Below are positions 5,731 to 9,482 of a DNA stretch of 9,482 nt, piece by piece. The stretch is taken from the NCBI GenBank assembly GCA_964453575.1, contig CAYVRW010000084.1:1-9482 (forward strand), in the 5' to 3' direction. The notes below the pieces were generated by a model that worked only from the letters and a program-made list of their open reading frames with translations, was not told where the DNA came from and did not search any database. Both the position numbers and the translations under genes were made by a program. Every line of letters starts with the position of its first letter. Position 1 is the stretch's first letter. This stretch comes from JABDBK01 sp964453575. Lineage in GTDB: Bacteria > Pseudomonadota > Gammaproteobacteria > DSM-16500.

Positions 5731-6225
5731 CTAACCCACAACACGTAACTCTACTATACCATTTTGATTTTCTAATTTAATTTTATCGAGTTCAATACCC
5801 GTCACTTTCATTCCATCAATATTATCGCCTATATAAAAAAATCTATTATTGACCATCGCAACTTTTTCCGCTTCCGACACGTAAACACCATTTAAGGTAT
5901 GTTTTGATTGAAAGGCAGCTGCATCTACTGGTTTTTCTATGTTTTGAGGAGCTGCAGGTATAGTGTCATCAGGAATTTTTAAAATAGCGGCAGTTTGCTC
6001 CATAGGCTTTGCGTTATTTATTAAAGTTTTTTTTCCTATTGAATTATTGTCGGATTTGGTATTAAATTGCGGGTAATGTGCAACCATAAGAGTTGCCAAT
6101 AAAAAAGCAATCACCAATGAAATACCTACATCAATCCAATCATCGCGAGTCATGTTTTCTTGCGGCAATGATGCAGTTTGTCTCTCATCATGTGTTTTTT
6201 GTAATGCTTCATATATGATGCTCAC
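5731..6225 (-). CDS. gspB: GspB-like type II secretion protein, GTG start
   Basis: GspB/ExeB-type proteins are inner-membrane proteins that assist assembly of the type II secretion outer-membrane secretin. From the GTG at 6225 the product is 164 residues. It opens VSIIYEALQKTHDER, matching the family's N-terminal signature of the form MSxILdALkKaxxER. A transmembrane helix spans about 33-50 (VGISLVIAFLLATLMVAH), then a Pro/Ala-containing linker. The C-terminal T2SSB-type domain (about 111-163) contains LNGVYVSEAEKVAMVN, FFYIGDNIDGMKV and IKLENQNGIVELRVV. The upstream ATG at 6240 would add five residues, but it overlaps the GGAGGT at 6238-6233, which sits 7 bases before the GTG, so the GTG is chosen. 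No gspA or other T2SS genes are in the window. The gene precedes the TonB-like gene by 3 bp. Confidence 0.82.
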   Translation of the reverse strand: MSIIYEALQKTHDERQTASLPQENMTRDDWIDVGISLVIAFLLATLMVAHYPQFNTKSDNNSIGKKTLINNAKPMEQTAAILKIPDDTIPAAPQNIEKPVDAAAFQSKHTLNGVYVSEAEKVAMVNNRFFYIGDNIDGMKVTGIELDKIKLENQNGIVELRVVG

Positions 6226-6232
6226 AATACAC

Positions 6233-6238
6233 ACCTCC
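6233..6238 (-). promoter_or_regulatory. ribosome binding site that fixes the GTG start of gspB
   Basis: GGAGGT is read at 6238 down to 6233, 7 bases before GTG at 6225. The in-frame ATG at 6240-6238 overlaps this site and has no ribosome binding site of its own. Confidence 0.8.
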
Positions 6239-6253
6239 ATCTTCCAATTCTGT

Positions 6254-6283
6254 ATGATACTAAATTATCCACCTATAAAACAA
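6254..6283 (-). promoter_or_regulatory. candidate promoter of the gspB-tonB-like pair
   Basis: On the minus strand TTGTTT (6283-6278) and TATCAT (6259-6254) are 18 bp apart, giving a start near 6247 and a leader of about 22 bases that includes the GGAGGT site. This is in the 72-bp gap shared with the divergent recQ-type gene. Its own promoter is not clear; TATGAT (6253-6258) or TATAAA (6274-6279) are weak -10 candidates on the plus strand. Confidence 0.4.
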
Positions 6284-6297
6284 TAAGGCTTTAATAA

Positions 6298-8376
6298 ATG
6301 GAAAAAGAAATAAAGGAACAACTCATTCAAACTTTGCATGCTACATTTGGCTTTAATGATTTTCGCAAAGGACAACTGGAGGCATTAACTGAACTAATGA
6401 CCCAAGGAAGATTATTATGTATACAACCCACCGGGCATGGCAAATCATTGCTATATCAACTTCCTGCGGTTTTATTAGAAGGTATTACCCTGGTTATTTC
6501 ACCTTTGCTCGCACTCATGCGCGATCAATTAAAACAATTAAAGGAACGTTTTGGTATTTCTGCGGCAAGCTTTAATACTGACCAAACCATGGAAGAAAAC
6601 TATGCTGCAAAAGAAGCCGTAGTTTCCGGCAAAGTTCGTATTCTTTTTATTGCACCAGAGCAACTTGAATACATAGAACGCTTTAACTTTCTATTAACGT
6701 TGCCTATAAAATTACTGGTGGTGGATGAAGCACATTGCATATCCACATGGGGACATGACTTTAGGCCTAGTTATAGACAAATATTACACATGACCCATGC
6801 GTTAATACATAAAAATAACGCGATCAAACTACTTGCTCTGACAGCAACGGCCAATAAAAAAACTGAAGCTGACATTAAACAACAACTCATCGTAGACAAC
6901 AAAGCCCTCACTGTCTATCGAGAAAGCATGGATAGACCAAACATTCGTCTAAGTATCATAACTCTTAGCGGAATGGCTGCAAAACTTGCTATGCTTACTC
7001 AATTACTATCAACTTTACCAGGTTCAGGCCTTATTTATTGTGCCACACGAGAAAATACCGAGATTGTTGCAGACTTTCTGATAAGCCAGGGAATAAAAGC
7101 AGCCGCTTATCATGCAGGACTAGAAACACACTTAAAACAAGCTATCCAAAACGATTTCATTCATGATAATTACACCGTTATTTCCGCAACCAATGCGCTA
7201 GGCATGGGCATAGATAAATCCAATTTACGTTTTGTTATTCATTTTGACTACCCTGGTTCTATCACGGCCTATTATCAAGAAGTAGGCCGCGGAGGACGCG
7301 ATGGGCTTCCTGCCGAAGGTATTTTGCTTTATGACCCTGCTGACTGCAAAATTCAAGAATATTTTATTGAATCCGCTCTACCAAAAACTGATGATTTTCA
7401 ACTCGTTCTTGATAGCTGCACAGATTTACCTAATTTAAATATCCTTAAACGTAAAACAGGCATGCACCCTAACAAATTGCTGGTAATTGTTGCTGAACTT
7501 GTGGAACAAGGCTTTTTAAAAAAAGAAATGCATTACCAAAAACAAGTTTATGTTAAAACTGCAAAACGTGGTATTCCCAATTTAAATCGATATAGAGTTC
7601 AGTATGAAGTAAAAAACACCGAACTTGAAAGCATGCAACTTTATGCAGCACAAAAGAAAACCTGCTTGATGGCTGTGTTACGCGAAAATCTTGGTGATAC
7701 TACTGTCACCCCTTGCGGTCAATGCAGCGTATGCACTACTCTTTCTTTTAAAGAAGCAAAAAATAAAGACCTTATTTTGGCAACTTTATCTTGGCTGGAA
7801 CGACGTACTATTCCTATTATATTAAATAAAAAAATCACTCATACCGCCGTTGGCATGGCCGTGTTAGATGGTAAAGCGAGATCAGCAGATTTTGTCCATT
7901 TTATGCGTGAACGTGCCCAAGTCATCACCTCGCACTTAGGTTTATCCGATCATTTATTTGAATTAATCAAAGAATGTTTATCTGATTTAAAAAAACATCA
8001 TGCACTGAGTTGTATTGTGCCGCTTCCATCCAGGACCTGGCAATCGCGTGATGACATTATAAAAAAATTGGCCCATTATTTAAAAATTCCTGCTTTTTTT
8101 AATTTACTCGCTTGGACAAATCTTCCTGCCGCACGTCAGGGTGAATTATTAAATAATGATCAACGGCAACATAATGTCATTAATCGAATGATGACTTCGA
8201 CCCAGCATGAAATTCCTGAAGGCACTATTCTATTAATCGATGATTATGTAGGCTCGGGCGCTACTTTAAATGAAGCTGCGCGCGCACTCCGAGAACATGG
8301 TAAAATTAAAAATATTTTACTTCCATTTACAGTAGCCGCCCTAAAATGGCGCTTAGGAAAAAGAGGAATGATATAA
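6298..8376 (+). CDS. RecQ-family DNA helicase fused to a C-terminal ComF-like phosphoribosyltransferase domain
   Basis: This 692-residue protein is a predicted ATP-dependent 3'-5' DNA helicase. RecA-like lobes fill about 1-360: motif 0 FGFNDFRKGQ (17-26), Walker A PTGHGKS (44-50; His where RecQ usually has Gly), DEAHCIS-WGHDFRP (143-156), LTATA (191-195), ATNALGMGIDK (297-307) and QEVGRGGRDG (327-336). A winged-helix-like segment follows (about 378-422), then a four-Cys cluster (Cys456, 473, 476, 479) resembling the RecQ zinc site. No HRDC domain is seen. Residues about 565-692 look like a ComF-type PRTase: VPLPSRTWQSRDD (574-586), QGELLNNDQRQHNV (614-627) and the PRPP-loop motif ILLIDDYVGSGATL (644-657). 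AAGG lies about 9 bases before the ATG, a modest ribosome binding site. cysZ begins at the very next base after the stop. It could act in DNA repair, recombination or DNA uptake. Confidence 0.9.
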   Translation: MEKEIKEQLIQTLHATFGFNDFRKGQLEALTELMTQGRLLCIQPTGHGKSLLYQLPAVLLEGITLVISPLLALMRDQLKQLKERFGISAASFNTDQTMEENYAAKEAVVSGKVRILFIAPEQLEYIERFNFLLTLPIKLLVVDEAHCISTWGHDFRPSYRQILHMTHALIHKNNAIKLLALTATANKKTEADIKQQLIVDNKALTVYRESMDRPNIRLSIITLSGMAAKLAMLTQLLSTLPGSGLIYCATRENTEIVADFLISQGIKAAAYHAGLETHLKQAIQNDFIHDNYTVISATNALGMGIDKSNLRFVIHFDYPGSITAYYQEVGRGGRDGLPAEGILLYDPADCKIQEYFIESALPKTDDFQLVLDSCTDLPNLNILKRKTGMHPNKLLVIVAELVEQGFLKKEMHYQKQVYVKTAKRGIPNLNRYRVQYEVKNTELESMQLYAAQKKTCLMAVLRENLGDTTVTPCGQCSVCTTLSFKEAKNKDLILATLSWLERRTIPIILNKKITHTAVGMAVLDGKARSADFVHFMRERAQVITSHLGLSDHLFELIKECLSDLKKHHALSCIVPLPSRTWQSRDDIIKKLAHYLKIPAFFNLLAWTNLPAARQGELLNNDQRQHNVINRMMTSTQHEIPEGTILLIDDYVGSGATLNEAARALREHGKIKNILLPFTVAALKWRLGKRGMI

Positions 8377-9120
8377 ATGAACAATACAGGCCTGCATTAT
8401 CTTGCAAACGGTTTAGCGCTTATCACCAAACCTGGCATTAAACGTTATGTTTTTATTCCTCTGATCATTAACATCATTTTATTTATTGGCATGTTTTTTA
8501 TTGCGAAATACTATTTCCTTGAGCTCAATCAATGGATACTGCACTTGCTGCCATCTTGGTTACAATGGCTGAGTTATGTGCTATGGGTCATTTTTTTCAT
8601 TGGTTTTTTTCTTATGATTATTTACACTTTTGTAATCATAGCAAATATTATTGCCTCACCTTTTAATAGTTTACTCTCAGAAAAGATAGAACATTATTTA
8701 ACAGGTCATACTTTACCGCCGCAAAGCATATGGGCAAGTCTCAAAGATATTCCTAGAGTGATCTCTCGTCAGCTAGCCATCATAGGTTATTCACTGCCGC
8801 GCGCGATCGTATTATTAGTACTCTTTTTTATTCCGTTTATTCAATTAGCAGCCCCCTTTATCTGGTTTATATTTAGCGCATGGCTTATGACTTTGCAATA
8901 CATCGATTACCCTACCGACAATCATAAAATTCCATTTAAAGAAGTAAGAAGCCAGCTTTTTCAGAAAAAAGGGTTGTCATTAAGCTTTGGATTGGGTGTT
9001 TTGATTTGTTCCATGATACCTGTCTTAAATTTTATCATTATGCCTGCAGCTGTGGCAGGGGCTACGCAAATGTGGGTGGAGCAATTTAAAATTACCCTAT
9101 CAAATCAGTCAGTTGCATAA
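8377..9120 (+). CDS. cysZ: CysZ-type membrane protein (sulfate transporter, EI24 family)
   Basis: CysZ proteins move sulfate across the inner membrane for cysteine synthesis. The 247-residue product is very similar in order and length to E. coli CysZ. Shared blocks include KPGIKRYVFIPLIINIILF (18-36), LQWLSYVLW (62-70), IIASPFNSLLSEKIE (91-105), YSLPRAIVLLVLFFIP (138-153), FSAWLMTLQYIDYPTDNHK (166-184) with PFKEVR following, and IPVLNFIIMPAAVAGAT (214-230) with MWVE. Hydrophobic segments lie at about 25-45, 62-95, 138-178 and 203-228. The ATG immediately follows the recQ-type stop codon, and its ribosome binding site (AGAGGA) lies inside the end of that gene, so the two are very likely co-transcribed. 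No cysteine-biosynthesis genes are adjacent. No terminator is seen after the stop, so readthrough into the small lipoprotein gene is possible. Confidence 0.93.
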   Translation: MNNTGLHYLANGLALITKPGIKRYVFIPLIINIILFIGMFFIAKYYFLELNQWILHLLPSWLQWLSYVLWVIFFIGFFLMIIYTFVIIANIIASPFNSLLSEKIEHYLTGHTLPPQSIWASLKDIPRVISRQLAIIGYSLPRAIVLLVLFFIPFIQLAAPFIWFIFSAWLMTLQYIDYPTDNHKIPFKEVRSQLFQKKGLSLSFGLGVLICSMIPVLNFIIMPAAVAGATQMWVEQFKITLSNQSVA

Positions 9121-9151
9121 ATATGATCAAAACCCACACTTTTTTAATAAA

Positions 9152-9160
9152 TGGTATAAT
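9152..9160 (+). promoter_or_regulatory. extended -10 promoter of the Cys-rich lipoprotein gene
   Basis: TGG followed by a perfect TATAAT (9155-9160) forms an ideal extended -10 element. The -35 region (about 9132-9137, ACCCAC) is poor, as is usual for extended -10 promoters. Transcription would start near 9167, about 39 bases before the ATG at 9206. Confidence 0.7.
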
Positions 9161-9205
9161 AGAAATGGATAATTAATAATCAATAAAGAATACGAGGAGC
9201 ATATT

Positions 9206-9373
9206 ATGAAAAAGAATTTATTGGTTGCATTCAGTATTATATCCATATTCGCATTAACTAGCTGTACTTCATTAGATGGCTGCGGTTCATCATGCTGCTC
9301 ATCAAGCTGCTACCAAACAAGCTGCAAAACCTGCACCTATTCAGTACCACGTTGCAGTACTTGTTGGTGGTAA
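9206..9373 (+). CDS. small cysteine-rich lipoprotein, 55 aa
   Basis: Translating from the ATG gives 55 codons and a TAA. Residues 1-19 are a lipoprotein signal: MKK, a hydrophobic core, then the lipobox LTSC with the lipidated Cys at 20. The mature part has only 36 residues, nine of them Cys (20, 26, 30, 31, 35, 40, 43, 50, 53), with many Ser and Thr and a final CWW. The eight non-lipidated Cys could form disulfides or bind metal. I do not recognise the family. The gene is well supported by an extended -10 promoter, GAGGAG 7 bases before the ATG, and a strong intrinsic terminator 11 bp after the stop, so it is a complete single-gene transcription unit. It is downstream of cysZ, but a functional link through cysteine supply is only a thought. 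Confidence 0.85.
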   Translation: MKKNLLVAFSIISIFALTSCTSLDGCGSSCCSSSCYQTSCKTCTYSVPRCSTCWW

Positions 9374-9384
9374 TCTAGTTTAGG

Positions 9385-9415
9385 AGACCTCCTGGGGCAT
9401 TTCAGGAGGTCTTTT
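9385..9415 (+). terminator. intrinsic terminator of the Cys-rich lipoprotein gene
   Basis: AGACCTCCTG (9385-9394) pairs perfectly with CAGGAGGTCT (9403-9412) around an 8-base loop, followed by a T run (TTTTGTCTATTT). A 10-bp GC-containing stem with a U tract right after the gene is a classic rho-independent terminator. The remaining bases to 9482 show no supportable feature. Confidence 0.9.
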
Positions 9416-9482
9416 GTCTATTTATATCCAGCGATTCCCGCTAAAGAAGGTTAGCTATTCATTTTTACGCTCCAAACAGCAC

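Noticed and set aside
9416..9482. Possible end of a minus-strand gene entering from the right edge
   Set aside because: All three minus-strand frames meet a stop within about 30 bases of the edge, and the remaining residues are too few to identify anything.

Overview
This window looks like chromosomal DNA of an AT-rich gammaproteobacterium. The best guess is a member of the Legionellales (Legionella/Coxiella/Berkiella-type). This rests on the low GC content, a smpB-tmRNA pair, a YkuD lipoprotein resembling the EnhA-type proteins of that order, a LapA-like M28 aminopeptidase, GspB- and CysZ-type genes, and several orphan small proteins. The order is an inference from family resemblance, not a database result.

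Layout. Positions 1-1668 are all on the minus strand: the 5' part of tmRNA (ssrA, cut by the window edge), smpB just upstream of it, the acyl-CoA thioesterase yciA, and a secreted L,D-transpeptidase lipoprotein with its own terminator. An intergenic stretch of about 370 bp leads to an unrecognised 260-residue protein with one C-terminal membrane anchor (+). Its end overlaps a single-domain cyclic-nucleotide-binding protein (-). After an AT-rich divergent region come a 62-residue coiled-coil-like small protein (+) and a secreted M28 zinc aminopeptidase (+). Convergent to the peptidase, with a 4-bp overlap, is a minus-strand pair: a GspB-like type II secretion protein, whose real start is a GTG, and a TonB-like protein. 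Divergent from that pair is a plus-strand run: a RecQ-family helicase carrying a ComF-like phosphoribosyltransferase domain at its C-terminus, abutted with no gap by cysZ. A 55-residue cysteine-rich lipoprotein follows, with an extended -10 promoter and a clear intrinsic terminator.

How the genes fit together. smpB and ssrA form the trans-translation ribosome-rescue module. The ldt lipoprotein, CysZ, the GspB/TonB-like pair, the M28 peptidase and the Cys-rich lipoprotein all belong to the cell envelope or the secretion route. The M28 peptidase resembles known type II secretion substrates and sits next to a gspB-like gene, a suggestive but unproven link. The most unusual protein is the RecQ-PRTase fusion, which joins a helicase, a four-cysteine cluster and a ComF-like PRTase in one chain. 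No phage, IS, CRISPR or complete defence island is visible.
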